A stretch of DNA of 64,000 bases from Lamellibrachia columna (GCA_963662155.1 OY759265.1:43035727-43099726), one strand, 5' to 3'; shown: positions 37,150 through 47,622, counted from the first letter of the stretch. Program-made: numbers and translations. Notes: generated by a model not told the origin, from the letters alone.

Positions 37150-37270
37150 AAAGAATAGTCTGAAGCTGCATCTCGAAGCTGTTATGGCAGTGTGTAGCAA
37201 GCATGGCAAGAGGTAGATTGTTCCAGAGGCGCGGAGCTGCGTACAAGGAAGTTTTGTCGCCTTGAGTACA
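37150..37270 (-). mobile_element. LINE C-terminal scrap
   Basis: The minus strand reads SYAAPRLWNNLPLAM and then a short helix ending LLK, the (F.)AAPRLWNNLP signature at the C-terminus of CR1/L2/Jockey-type LINE proteins. Nothing else of the element is recognisable. Confidence 0.6.
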
Positions 37271-39720
37271 GACATCCAGCGGGGGGGGGGGACGGAGAGA
37301 GAAACACAGACATAGAGACAGCTAGTGTCAATATTTGTATGAGCAACGAACACACTTGTGAAGTGAGTAACCTGGCCCCACACAAATAGCCCATCTAGGA
37401 TCTCGCGAAGTCAATCATAGTCACTCATCAATTTAACTAACTTCTATGAGGCGGCGCAACAGGTTACACCCGGAAAAAAATAAGAATTCAGCCAGAGGGG
37501 TCATATGGCCCAATACCCCCTAAGTAATTCTCTGTCCTATGTATTTTAGCAGCGGATCTGTAAACTTTAAAGTGGGGGAAATAACCCTAATTTGTGCACT
37601 ATGATATAGCATGGTTAGTACCTTGAGTCACTCACTAGAGGCCACTAGGATAGCAGAGGCATCCCCAGATTAACTAGCTGGACGGGTTTTAGTGAATGAC
37701 CGGCGCAGTTTGTCCTGGACCGGTGACGTGTCCAGACGGTGATACTCTACTTTATAATGAAGTAGACTTGGTAAAACTGTATTTTAGATTACGTGTTTGA
37801 ATTTGCCACTAGGCCCTTCAGCTACGGGCGTGGCAGTGCCTACGCAAGAAGCTCGCTCGTTGAATTCAATGTCGTTCGTGTATGCCTAGGCAGTGTCATA
37901 CCATGAAACGTAAATACTTCAATAAATACTTAGCGTATAATCTGCATGAAACGAATTGTTTGTTATGTTATATTGTTATGTTTTATCATATATGATTGAT
38001 GATTTGTGAAATTAAATTGAAAGTTGTTTGTAACCTTGGTTAATTTGTTAAGTATGTCTAGCACTAACTAACGCTAACACGAGGTACGGCTATTTCTGTT
38101 CAACAAGTTAGTAATGCGGCGCTCGTTCAATTACAGTGTCACCGTGGGTCTGAAACACACGTGCATTCATCTGGCCGCTCCTACTTCGGTCACTCCAGAC
38201 AATGGTGGGTAGTATTGCGTAACGCATTAGACAGTTTCAGCAGAGTTTTTTGCTCTACGTATTGCTAGCTCCGTAACTAATAGGCACCCACGTCAGCTGG
38301 ATTTGCCGGACACCTGTGCTCCATAAGCATCGCGCCGAGATACTTATACGTAAACACAGATACAATGGTATCCATTAGTGAATACGTGAATACTTATCAG
38401 TTTGCAGACGTTATTTCAAAGAAGACATGTTTAATTTTAACATGCGATGTAAGCTAGATATCTAATTTATAGTTATAACTTAGCAGGACAGGGAGAACAC
38501 CTCTAATTTTTACTACCGTTCATACTTTTAAGAACAGTAATGGGAGGGGTCTCAACCTAAGTCCCACCTGTTTGGGGGAGGGGCAACCTCCCACCAGTTT
38601 TGAGAGTACAATCTCCCACCAATCCAATCTACCACCAATTTTAGGCCAACCTACCATCATTTTTGATGACCCACGTCCCACTTCCTGCCACACCCCGAAA
38701 CACTAGCGCTTAAGGGGCAAGTTAATTGCTTCAAACCTATAACTAAAACTCCATTACGGCTACGTATAAGATAAGTTTAACTTATATGGTATATAAGTTG
38801 CATTGAAATACCTTGGGAGTATTTTTTTTATTTCATTTTGTCTCAGTTGCTGCATTAACTAAGCGAATGAATTGCTATGTTTTTACTTGACTACATCCGG
38901 GAAAGTAAGGTCTGACATATATAGCTCGATTCAATGTTTGTGATGACAATTGCATGCAATATATCATGTTTATTATTGAATACGTTCTATTAAAACACAC
39001 ATTAAGTATTTTGTTACCCGGGATCTTTCATCACAACCGGTTTACGCATCCATACATTGATACGTCTTTTCGAAAAAAAATTTGCAGCCTGGTTTATTTT
39101 TGTAATGAAATTGTCCAAACCGGCCGCAGACTGACGCTTCTATGCAGCCAAGCCCAGCCCAAAATAGCAACGTATTTCGATTTATTTAAGTGGCGCGATC
39201 TGGCGGATAGTCTAGAAAATACATTGGATATCATGCGTGAACGTACTGGTTTCTGGTTTCCCGTATTTGATCAACTAACTGTGGAACCAGGGTCTTAAAA
39301 AAGTGGTTATGTCTACTTGGTTGTCCTCCCTTTCTACATCCCATAACCCCACTAAATCGCACTACTATATTTCTTCTCTTCTTTCCTGCTGCCAAAGATT
39401 ACCCCCAAAATGACAAAATCTTCAACCAAATGAAGGTGGTCATTAAATTGAAGAAAAAGATTACCATATCAGAAGATTATGTTGCTGTGTTGCACACATA
39501 TTTACAGTTGCATTGCTGGTTGACAACATAGGCACATGTCAGCGACAGTATAATTCCTCGTGCATGAAGACGTTGTTTTAGATACCATTATGACGGGGTG
39601 TATATTGTATGTTGATACAAGATACACCCCGATTAAAAGCTTTTATTGATGGACTATGCATCCCGCGAACAAATGGACCTAACAAAGTAAACAGATTGAC
39701 TAAAGATGGCAAGGAAACAA
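37271..39720. other. Unique sequence, nothing recognised
   Basis: About 2.4 kb without a convincing exon. A 114-codon plus-strand frame at 38954-39298 has a plausible second half (FDLFKWRDLADSLENTLD) but no clear splice context, and I cannot assign it. Confidence 0.35.
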
Positions 39721-39732
39721 CATATATATATA

Positions 39733-39802
<70 letters not shown>
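39721..39802. repeat. (TA)n tract
   Basis: TA repeat with one early interruption. Confidence 0.95.
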
Positions 39803-39806
<4 letters not shown>

Positions 39807-39898
39807 GTGTGCCTTTTTAAATCTACATTTACCTGTTTATATTTAGTTTGAATGTTTCCCGAGTTGTTTGTGTTATAATCGTTTTTGCATCTACTTTA

Positions 39899-40012
39899 GA
39901 TGTGACGATGCGACGTATAAAAGTTCTCATTCCGGAACTGCTACTGCTGGGTGCAACCAAGTCTTATCGGCCTACGGATGCCATCGAAGTCCTAATGGTG
40001 ATCGACGCTGTG
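39899..40012 (+). CDS. Candidate orphan exon
   Basis: Sequence between a good acceptor (TTTTGCATCTACTTTAG) and a donor (GCTGTG|GTGAGA). Two frames are open through it: one Cys-rich (GCNQVLSAYGCHRSPNGD) and one hydrophobic (RRIKVLIPELLLLGATKS). I cannot tell which, if either, is used, and I found no partner exon. Confidence 0.25.
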
Positions 40013-40544
40013 GTGAGAGTCCTATAATTTTTTCTTCAATATGTCCTAACACGGATTGATAGACGTATTTGTAAAACAGTGATGCAACAAACATAATTTC
40101 ATAATATTAACTTGGGAAAGTAAACACTACATATAATAATAATAGTCAAAACATGAAATAATGAATGCCTTTCAATGTTGTTTTTTCTATTTCAATTCAA
40201 GCGATTTATTAAAATATAATTCATTCGATTTGATAGCATGAACAACGTGATATTAGCAAAGTATTTGCTGGCAAAGGAATTTAATCTCTGACCCTAAGTG
40301 TGCTGACTAGCCCAGTTAATATATAACGTTTCGCCAGGGGAACAAACAAATACCATTTGTTTTGTAGTAATCTTATATTCATTTGTATTTCTATAATGTG
40401 CAAATGTCTTGCATATGAGGTGAACAGCTATGTCATTCAATTCAATCAATCAATCTGTGATTTTTTTTCATCAGTTATCTACGGTTCACCCCCAACCAGT
40501 ATAGTTATGTATGAACAAAATACATTTTTGTAAATGATCGCTGC

Positions 40545-40805
40545 CACTTTCGACATTTTTTTTTCTAACCGTACTGATGTAATGTTTCCAGTTCAGATCG
40601 TCATCAATAAATATTCCCAGAACTTTTGTTACACGTACTCTGGTTATTCGTTCGTTATTTGTGCTCTGATCAGTTTATTGATAATTTTTTTACAGCAAGC
40701 CATATGCACAATTTGGCAAGTTCTTTAGCATATCACGTAGTTCTAATAGATTGTTGCCGGCACAAAATATATTCGTATCATCAGCAAAAGTATAAATACA
40801 CATTA
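40545..40805 (-). mobile_element. LINE reverse transcriptase scrap
   Basis: The minus strand reads FADDTNIFCAGNNLLELRD (the FADD catalytic box) and, after a stop, KVLGIFIDDDLNWKHYI, the usual next block of Jockey/CR1-group RTs. It is a different family from the others in the window. Broken and short. Confidence 0.7.
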
Positions 40806-41559
40806 TTATACATATTTTAAATGATGTAAAATTTGTATGTAATTAGATAAGTATGTATTAGTTTGATAAAAATTAACAATTGTCAAATATGTTGCAAAAT
40901 TCACATTGAATTAACCATGATTCCAACCGGATGACCCTTGACCCATTTGGGGCCTCACCGGATGAAAGTTGAAAAAACGCGTTGCACAGTTGCTTCCCTG
41001 GCATGTATGCTAGAAGGGCTACAGTAGACGGTAGATACACATGTTATCTGTGAAACTATTATGTTGTGTAACGTTGATAGTACTATCTTAAAATTGGTGT
41101 ACTATTGGATTTAAGTTTTAGAATGAGCAGTGATATTAGATCCCATGCTTGTGAATGTGTGCATGTGTGTATGTGTGTATGTATGTATGTATGTACGTAT
41201 GTATGTATTTATGCAAAAATAACAACACAAGTCCAGCGTAGATTGAAATAGGCCAAAGAATGACATTTAGATTTATTAATTAAGGAACAGGAAATTAGGC
41301 AAGGATACACCATCAAAATAAGATACATCAAATAATCTCAGCAAGCATGCCGGCCCCAAAAATGTGTTTGCACATAATTAGTAAATCATACCTATCAGCT
41401 ACCCACTACCAGTACTATCTGTACCACTACTGACTTATATACAATTCACATGGAATCGGTGGCGGGTCACTTCGCCATTAGGTCACCCTCTGTAACCGAC
41501 CCCCACCATAATTATAAACACTGGCAGCTATGCTTCATTCCCTTGCGCGTGCAAAGCAG
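40806..41559. other. Unique sequence with a (TGTA)n tract
   Basis: No gene recognised. A short (TGTA)n microsatellite occurs at about 41165-41215. Confidence 0.4.
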
Positions 41560-42490
41560 GTAGAGATGCAGCTGTTGACCCCGCCGCTGTCAGGACCTCG
41601 ACTACACCCCCTCCCCCGCCTTGCCCACAGTTCAAACCTAGCCAACACTACGCCGTTGTGAGAGTATCAACCACATTCGAACAGTGGATCTGCAACGTAT
41701 AAACAATAAACCCGATGATAGTTGCCGACTCCGCCACTGGCAGAGTCTTGACTACATCGTCACACAACGAACCTGCAACATACAACGATAGTTAACATAG
41801 ATCGAAACAGACGACGAAGTAAGTGCTGTTGGTTCCGCAACGGACCGAATCTAGGCACTATCTCTATAGTCCACCCCTGCCAATATTGATAACAGGACAA
41901 CCTTACGATATACGAATGTATCTGCGGAACGCATCTTAAGCCCATCTACCCGCTGCTCTAATTTGCGTGTCTGACTCACCCCTAAAAGCTGCTGACGTGG
42001 CTGCTGCAATTCTGAAACTATGACCCTTAAAAACTTTACTACTCAACCCGCAGAATTCCAGCAGGCGCTTTAATATAGCATCAAACTCCCTCCGCAGCAT
42101 TGGAGTGCCGTCTGCATATGCAACTAATATAACCTGCCTAGAACCTCTAACCGGGAAAAATACTCTAAGTAATGTGGCAGGATAAATGGATGTGCCCACA
42201 ATACAGTGGCCATTTACTTGTAATGATTGCGGACCCGGCTTACTACTGTGCTTAAATTGCATCCACGGTAATACCACTACATACTGACACCAGTTTAAGT
42301 TGTCGACTCAATATACCAGCAACAATTACAATAATTTAAGATGATAGCTATAGACCCTGCCGCAGTCAGAGCCTCGGTTACATCCCAACTCAATGTACCT
42401 GCAACATTCACAATAATAAAAATCATTTCTGCCACTGTCAAGAGTATCGGCGACAATGTCACACCATGCACCTACAACATATGAGCGACA
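41560..42490. repeat. Diverged satellite-like units of about 80 bp around a recombinase remnant
   Basis: Related segments, e.g. GATGATAGTTGCCGACTCCG (41715) and GATGATAGCTATAGACCCTG (42339), each followed by a TACATC...CACA...CTGCAACAT stretch, recur on both sides of the tyrosine recombinase fragment. Units are old and diverged; boundaries are approximate. Confidence 0.45.
41891..42277 (-). pseudogene. Tyrosine recombinase remnant (Crypton/DIRS-type)
   Basis: Minus-strand frame with the C-terminal catalytic part of a tyrosine recombinase: SKPGPQ near the start, the box KGHSFRIAAATSAA (His and Arg of the H-x-x-R motif), then AAGRWA. A TAA stop (41936-41938) follows GRWA. The same frame then continues DAFRRYIRIS, where the Tyr of RRYIR would be the nucleophile, so the nonsense codon removes the active-site Tyr. 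The upstream half with the first catalytic Arg was not found. Such recombinases belong to Cryptons or DIRS/Ngaro elements; the type cannot be told from this piece. Confidence 0.75.
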
Positions 42491-42701
42491 GTACTGATAA
42501 GTGTAGATTTATGGCCGCTTCCAGCAGGCCATCCATGGGGAGCAACCAAGCCCGCCCCTTGACCAATTGTTGAAGGTGTGGTGTAGAAGCAGCTGCTGCA
42601 GCCCCCTGCTGGCTCGACGCGCCATCGGTGTCGCTGCCTGACTGCCACTTGTGGCAGCATCTGTAATTATTAATTGTAGTCCCCAGGACCAGCTGTGACA
42701 T
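42459..42701 (-). CDS. Hypothetical minus-strand ORF upstream of the recombinase remnant
   Basis: 80 codons with DGASSQQGAAAAAS and QQLVKGRAWLLPMDGLLEAA. It lies upstream of the recombinase in the same orientation and could be a leftover of the same element, but no motif shows it. Weak. Confidence 0.15.
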   Translation of the reverse strand: MSQLVLGTTINNYRCCHKWQSGSDTDGASSQQGAAAAASTPHLQQLVKGRAWLLPMDGLLEAAINLHLSVLSLICCRCMV

Positions 42702-42769
42702 TACATAACATGAACTACCATTAAACCATAATTAAATATTAACGTTCAGTCACCTATATTATCATGAAA

Positions 42770-43225
42770 ATTGTGCCATTTACACTATGGCTTAAATAGA
42801 ACATGGAATGCAAAAACTTCTCCATTTGTCGCACGGAATATAGAAGGTTCTACAATTGTGCCAATTACACTGCATGCCTTAATAAAACTTATATTTCAAT
42901 TACAATGCATGGACATAACAAAACAAAACATATTTACATCCGTTTTCTCCCTGCAAGGGGTAACAAAACTGTTCCACGTCGACTGCACGGATTACTAAAA
43001 TTTCAATAATATTTCCACTTCATGGATTCACCCAATTTTCTATATACACAGCATGGAATATAGAAACTCCTCCGTTTCACCGCACGGAATACAATTGTGC
43101 CATTTACACCGCATGGCTTAACAAAAGTTATCTTCCATTTACACCGTATGGAAATAACAAAACTTCTCCATATCACTTCTCCGCTTACACCGCACGGAAT
43201 ACAATTGTGCCATTTACACTGCGTG
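42770..43225. repeat. Host satellite array, left of the Polinton
   Basis: Degenerate repeats of motifs such as TTTACACCGCACGGAATACA and CCATTTACACTGCATGG with AACAAAACTTCTCCATATCA blocks. It is cut at 43225 by the Polinton and resumes at 60994. Confidence 0.85.
43220..43225. repeat. Target-site duplication, left
   Basis: TGCGTG directly before the element's first base; repeated at 60994-60999. Polintons make 6-bp duplications. Confidence 0.95.
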
Positions 43226-43408
43226 AGTAGTAGGTGGAGGTTTCTGAGACCTCAGTGAGGAGGCTACGCATGACTGACTTCAAAGGACTTCAAAGGAAAT
43301 ACACGCATGAACGACCTCGGAGTGCGCGCAGCCAATCAGAACGCTCCCCTGACGGTTGTAGCCGTGCGCAGCGCCCCCTAGCGACGGAAGGAGGAACGAA
43401 CATTGAAC
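43226..43408. repeat. Polinton left terminal inverted repeat
   Basis: Matches the inverse of 60704-60993 with indels: identical for about 40 bp, then blocks such as ATGAACGACCTCGGAGTGCG, CAGCCAATCAGAACGC, GCGCCCCCTAG and GGAGGAACGAACATTGA. It contains a CCAAT box in both TIRs. The divergence suggests the insertion is not very recent. Confidence 0.95.
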
Positions 43409-43463
43409 AGTGGTCATCGATGGTGGACATAGGAACAAAGAAAATATACGTAATATCACCCAC

Positions 43464-43488
43464 CCACCCACCCACCCACCCACCCACA
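43464..43488. repeat. (CCCA)n microsatellite
   Basis: ACCC repeats just inside the left TIR. Confidence 0.9.
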
Positions 43489-43763
43489 CAAACCCGAACG
43501 AAGTGACCAGTCCGAGTGGCGAGCTAATACTAACTGGACGCCCGAACGACTGGAGTTAACTGTAAGCCGAAGCGTTTATCCAGCTGTGAGCCGTAGCGCG
43601 AGATCAAAGGACGCCAATCGGAACAATGTAGCAACGAGTCAATCAGTGAAAAAACAGCAACTATGTTGCAGTGACGCCATTGATGTGGGACTGAGGCATG
43701 TTATAGCCGGTTATATGGAGTGGACATAAGACGTAATAAAAGTAAAACTGGTAAAGATAAGGC

Positions 43764-44241
<478 letters not shown>

Positions 44242-44350
44242 AGGCGATGTAACATTTAATACACGAAAAAGAAGCATAAGTACAATGAAATATAAATTAA
44301 AACAGTATAAGTAAAAGAAGGTAAATTAAAATGTGTGTTGTTAGACGTAT

Positions 44351-44831
44351 TCACACGATCGATTGATTGAATGCCGTTAATAAGGAACGGCGAACGCAAC
44401 GTGCTGTGAGTTTGTTAGCCAAGGCTATTCGGAGCGGAACCGACGCGCGGCGACGGCGCAGCGCCGCGCGATCGATGGGTCCTCTGTGAAGGTGTCGGAA
44501 AGCGGGTGTGATGGGCGATGGTACATGTAACAGCAACAACTGTTGCATCACACTTCCCCACAACCTCCTATGGTCGATGAGAGCTGCATAGGAGTCGGAT
44601 TCTTCATTCCAACATTCAGGTGTGGTGACTGGGGGAGCTCTATAACCACCGAAGTAATGACGCACGTCAGATAGGACGTGGCGCCAACGGCTGACGTGGG
44701 TCATGAAAGCGTTCATGAGACCGTCTTCGTAGATGTCATCTCGAAATAGGACAGTGGCCTAAGTGAGCCGACGGGTCGTGGTGACCTCGAGTAATTCTAC
44801 CATCACGCGAGGCCATTGAAATCGAGGTATG
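44351..44831 (-). CDS. Left-arm leftward gene, exon 2 (in-frame TAG)
   Basis: Follows the acceptor CCTTTACTTACAG. One base completes the codon left by exon 1, then the frame runs 38 codons, including RVMVELLEVTTTRRLT, to a TAG at 44761-44759. The same frame continues without another stop for 135 codons (ATVLFRDDIYEDGLMNAF, VRHYFGGY, then a basic C-terminus RRRRASVPLRIALANKL) to the stop at 44351. Either UAG is read through, or a nonsense mutation has split the gene, or translation restarts at ATG 44716. No domain recognised. Rightward elements at this position usually have accessory genes. Confidence 0.5.
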
Positions 44832-45134
44832 CTGTAAGTAAAGGACACAACCAGAGTGAGAATATGCATAGGCATCTATATATATATATAACAGACGTAA
44901 CCAAGCAACGAGAGAGAGAGATATGTAATACGAAACCTATCGACTGGCAGGCGTTATCGCTAGGCAAGCCGCTACATATGGAACTTGGAACGTGGACTCG
45001 ACGAACACTCAGCGAGACATGTATACACAGGAACGATAGAACAGTATGTAAAGTGAACAGTTATGAGCTATGTAGAGCTAAGAAAGTATAAATATATATT
45101 AAATATAAATATAAATATAAATATAAATACTCAC
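44832..45134 (-). other. Intron of the left-arm leftward gene
   Basis: 303-nt intron with a strong donor GTGAGTATTT and acceptor TTACAG. AT-rich, with ATAAATATAAAT repeats. Confidence 0.5.
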
Positions 45135-45226
45135 ACACGAAGCAGTATAGGCATCAGTGAATCTCCCATGAGCTCCAAAAAGATCATTAACTCTGCGAAT
45201 TCTTCTAGCGGTATTACGAGAGGCAT
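45135..45226 (-). CDS. Left-arm leftward gene, exon 1
   Basis: ATG at 45226, then MPLVIPLEEFAELMIFLELM and GDSLMPILLR, ending in phase 2 at the donor CGTGT|GTGAGT. The phase matches exon 2 at 44831. A minus-strand TATA box lies about 70 nt upstream (45302-45294). Too short for the usual ORF cut-offs. Hydrophobic and acidic helix; function unknown. Confidence 0.5.
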
Positions 45227-45293
45227 GATCTAGTAAACGACTACGACGACGAATGCAATGGCGGTTGTGATGACGACACGACGAACGCAGCAG

Positions 45294-45302
45294 CTATATA
45301 CC
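45294..45302 (-). promoter_or_regulatory. TATA box of the leftward gene
   Basis: Minus-strand GGTATATAGC, about 70 nt before the ATG at 45226. With the rightward TATA at 45776 it makes a divergent promoter region of about 480 bp. Confidence 0.5.
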
Positions 45303-45775
45303 ATGCTAGAAATAAACCAGACAGCTGGCGTAACCCGAGGAACAATACCACACTAATCAGAAAACAGATAAGCGGTCGGCAACTGTCAGCTTACCGACAC
45401 CAGGCATCCATCACGCAAGGAAAAAGCGGGGGTTACGAGTACTCTACAGCGCTAGAACGACGTGTAGTTAAGACAGTAACTGTACATGTTAACGTCATAA
45501 AGTCACCATGAACCGTCCTATACAGTTTAGAGGCGGTAAAAATTAGTTGTCCAATTTCTACGCGTGCAGGATACATAAGACTCCCCCCGCAGCGAAACGA
45601 TGGCCAGACGTAACGCGAGTCGATGACAAGACCGGTGAACAGAGTACAGCGAGATAGCATGACAAGACCGGTGAACATAGTACAACGAGATACCAGACAT
45701 CCAGCACGCAATAGCAGCATCACGCGCTCGACCAAGGGTTGCGATAAGAAAGCGCGCCACAGTCGGTGAGAGGGC
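45303..45775. other. Divergent promoter region
   Basis: Between the leftward and rightward TATA boxes. It contains a direct repeat of about 30 bp (units with CATGACAAGACCGGTGAACA, 45630-45690 and 45595-45640). Minus-strand frames across it mirror this repeat and are not claimed as genes. Confidence 0.4.
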
Positions 45776-45783
45776 TATATAAA
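45776..45783 (+). promoter_or_regulatory. TATA box of the rightward left-arm unit
   Basis: GGGCTATATAAACCC, about 97 nt before ATG 45873. It is the only strong TATA before the first rightward ORF and probably drives everything to the poly-A signal at 48902. Confidence 0.65.
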
Positions 45784-45872
45784 CCCGACGCAGAGTGAAC
45801 GAGGCACAATCGAACTCCGAATCACACAGCTCACGTCTAGAAACCAGCATCACCAGAGAAGAAGAAGAAGAA

Positions 45873-46343
45873 ATGGCCGCCCAACAACTCGACATGAATA
45901 TGACAGTCAGCCGACTCGAGAAGGAGGTATGTAACGGAAATTATATATTTACACGTCCGTTAACCATAGTACAAATTGCTGTTCAAGAGAGATATATCGC
46001 ATATCCATCATGTCAGCAGTGTAAGAAACGTGTGACCCCTGAAAACAATGGCTATGTGTGTCCGATCCATCGATGGCAGCGTGGTGTATTGTATCAGTTC
46101 GCTATGCGTATCCTCCTACAAGACGCCATTGGCAGTGAAGTGTGGGCAACCTTATTTAATGACAAGGCTGTCCAGGTGTTGGGATTCACGGCTAACGACT
46201 ACATGAACATGAAGTCAGATGCCGAGCGGTATGCAGCACTGGACATGTTGCGGGGGGCCCGAGTCATGACGACCATTAGGAAACGCGTAGCGGGGCAGTA
46301 TGTAAATTACACGGTGTCAGACTTGGAAGTAGTCACCGCGTGA
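45873..46343 (+). CDS. RPA1 C-terminal-domain-like ssDNA-binding protein
   Basis: 156 codons from ATG 45873, chosen over an upstream in-frame GTG because it has a good Kozak context (GAAATGG) and follows the TATA box. Residues about 45-70 hold a zinc ribbon, C-x2-C-x12-C-x2-H (SCQQCKKR...CPIH). Then come YQFAMRILLQDAIGSEVWAT and a helix FNDKAVQVLG, closely resembling the zinc-binding OB fold at the C-terminus of RPA70, and a final strand near VNYTVSDLEVV. Role inferred: binding single-stranded DNA during protein-primed replication. A strong donor (AAGGAG|GTATGT at 45927, phase 0) lies in codon 18, so the same ATG may also start spliced products. Confidence 0.7.
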   Translation: MAAQQLDMNMTVSRLEKEVCNGNYIFTRPLTIVQIAVQERYIAYPSCQQCKKRVTPENNGYVCPIHRWQRGVLYQFAMRILLQDAIGSEVWATLFNDKAVQVLGFTANDYMNMKSDAERYAALDMLRGARVMTTIRKRVAGQYVNYTVSDLEVVTA

Positions 46344-46355
46344 TTCTGTTGACAG

Positions 46356-46991
46356 GCTGCCGCCGACGCCGCCGCCGCTGCTGCAGCTACTGCAAGCAGT
46401 GACTTCGTCAGGGAGGGACGCTCTAAGGTAATGGAATGGTTACATGCTAATAGTTCGGAGATACTATTCTCCTCCTCGGTGGACAGTTGTTCACCGCCAC
46501 CATTAATTATAATATCAGATGACGAGGGGGAGGATAGTACGTCACAGACCGATGTCATATCGATAAGCAGTAGCGATGATATGGAGGCTACGGTGAGTGG
46601 TGTGGACAGGATACGGGACCGATCCGAAGCCATGACGAACGAAAATAATTTATATAAGGCGCTAGAGGTCGCCAGCGTTCGATATGCCTGTAACGAGGTG
46701 AACCGTATAATGAATTTAAATGACGACGATAATGAGCGTTACGTACCATCGACCAGCATGATCATGCACGTATTGCGATGGCTATCGATAGATGTCATCG
46801 CAACATGTGAGAACATGGACTGGCGTCACAAAGTGACAGAATTGGTTAGAAAGAGTATGTACGAAGGATACAGCGATATACAGGGCGACGCGGATGAAAA
46901 TATGCCGAATGTAACTGGTTCTTTCTGTTCAATAGACGGGTCTGACACAACTGCAGAGGGCATACAAACGTCAGTTGGTGGACTTGTATGA
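46356..46991 (+). CDS. Acidic protein/exon with SUMO-interaction-like motifs
   Basis: Open frame starting right after the acceptor TTCTGTTGACAG (46355), same frame as the RPA-like ORF. It opens with an Ala-rich stretch, then SDFVREGRSK at a donor (AAG|GTAATG, 46428) and, if unspliced, MEWLHANSSEIL (ATG 46431). It has two SIM-like hydrophobic-acidic boxes, LIIISDDEGED and DVISISSSDD, a second donor (ACG|GTGAGT, 46593, phase 0), then a helical C-terminal part (MHVLRWLSIDVIATCENMD). Function unknown; SIMs would point to contact with host SUMO-modified nuclear proteins. Whether it is a separate protein (from 46431) or spliced to codon 18 of the upstream ORF is not decided by sequence alone. Confidence 0.5.
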   Translation, partial: AAADAAAAAAATASSDFVREGRSKVMEWLHANSSEILFSSSVDSCSPPPLIIISDDEGEDSTSQTDVISISSSDDMEATVSGVDRIRDRSEAMTNENNLYKALEVASVRYACNEVNRIMNLNDDDNERYVPSTSMIMHVLRWLSIDVIATCENMDWRHKVTELVRKSMYEGYSDIQGDADENMPNVTGSFCSIDGSDTTAEGIQTSVGGLV

Positions 46992-47622
46992 GGCAGATGA
47001 TGAGGATGAGGTGACGCCATCGTGGAAACGCCAAAAAACAGCCCCGGCAGATGGCGACACCACAGTGGTGGAGTACCGCTGCGACTCGCCACCAGCAGCG
47101 CAGGAGATGCCGGGGGAACCACTATACCAATCCTTGTCTGATGATGAGGATGCTATCGCCTCATCCCCCGCTCACGAGGATGAGGACGATGACGCTGACT
47201 TCACATTCAGTCCCGCTTTGCCACCACTGACACAAAGAACGCAAGATGAGAGGGCATCACCAATAACAATGTACGTGTTCCCCGACGAAACCGTCGTCCT
47301 AAATCCAGACGGCGGGTGCAACCGCATAGCCGATCAACATACCATCACCCAACCGAAGCAGTCGACCATCGAGGACGACTCCGATGATGATGAGGATGAG
47401 CCCGCTGACGATTCGAGAAAGGTGTGTTTCCTAAAGATGCAAACAAACATTGCGCGCTTAATAGCGCACCAGTGGAGGACATCCGCCCCATCCACGGTAG
47501 AGGAAGTGACCGTGGACGTGTGCCGATCACTGGCAGTTACGGTAATGTCGGCAGCGTACCAGGACATCTTAATGAAGTATGTTCGTTGCGCTATCCGTCG
47601 ACAGCCGAACAGTAGTATGTGA
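46936..47622 (+). CDS. Acidic protein/exon, phase-0 cassette
   Basis: The frame opens after acceptor TTCTTTCTGTTCAATAG (or the second acceptor ACAACTGCAG, start 46957). There is no ATG at the start, so it is likely an internal or terminal exon. It encodes LQRAYKRQLVDLYEADDEDE, a possible basic nuclear-localisation patch (WKRQKT), several acidic runs (HEDEDDDADF; DDSDDDEDE) and a C-terminal helical segment ending RRQPNSSM. A phase-0 donor (AGAAAG|GTGTGT, 47422) lies before that segment, which allows its replacement by one of three downstream terminal exons. No enzyme motif. Acidic, probably nuclear, and possibly regulatory. Confidence 0.5.
   Translation, partial: TGLTQLQRAYKRQLVDLYEADDEDEVTPSWKRQKTAPADGDTTVVEYRCDSPPAAQEMPGEPLYQSLSDDEDAIASSPAHEDEDDDADFTFSPALPPLTQRTQDERASPITMYVFPDETVVLNPDGGCNRIADQHTITQPKQSTIEDDSDDDEDEPADDSRKVCFLKMQTNIARLIAHQWRTSAPSTVEEVTVDVCRSLAVTVMSAAYQDILMKYVRCAIRRQPNSSM

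Noticed and set aside
44816..45091. Plus-strand 91-codon frame
   Set aside because: Starts at TTG, has no motif, and is antisense to the intron and exon 2 edge of the leftward spliced gene.
45433..45895. Minus-strand ORFs of 100-122 codons
   Set aside because: They cover the divergent promoter and a short direct repeat, lack motifs, and run antisense to the TATA box and start of the RPA-like gene.
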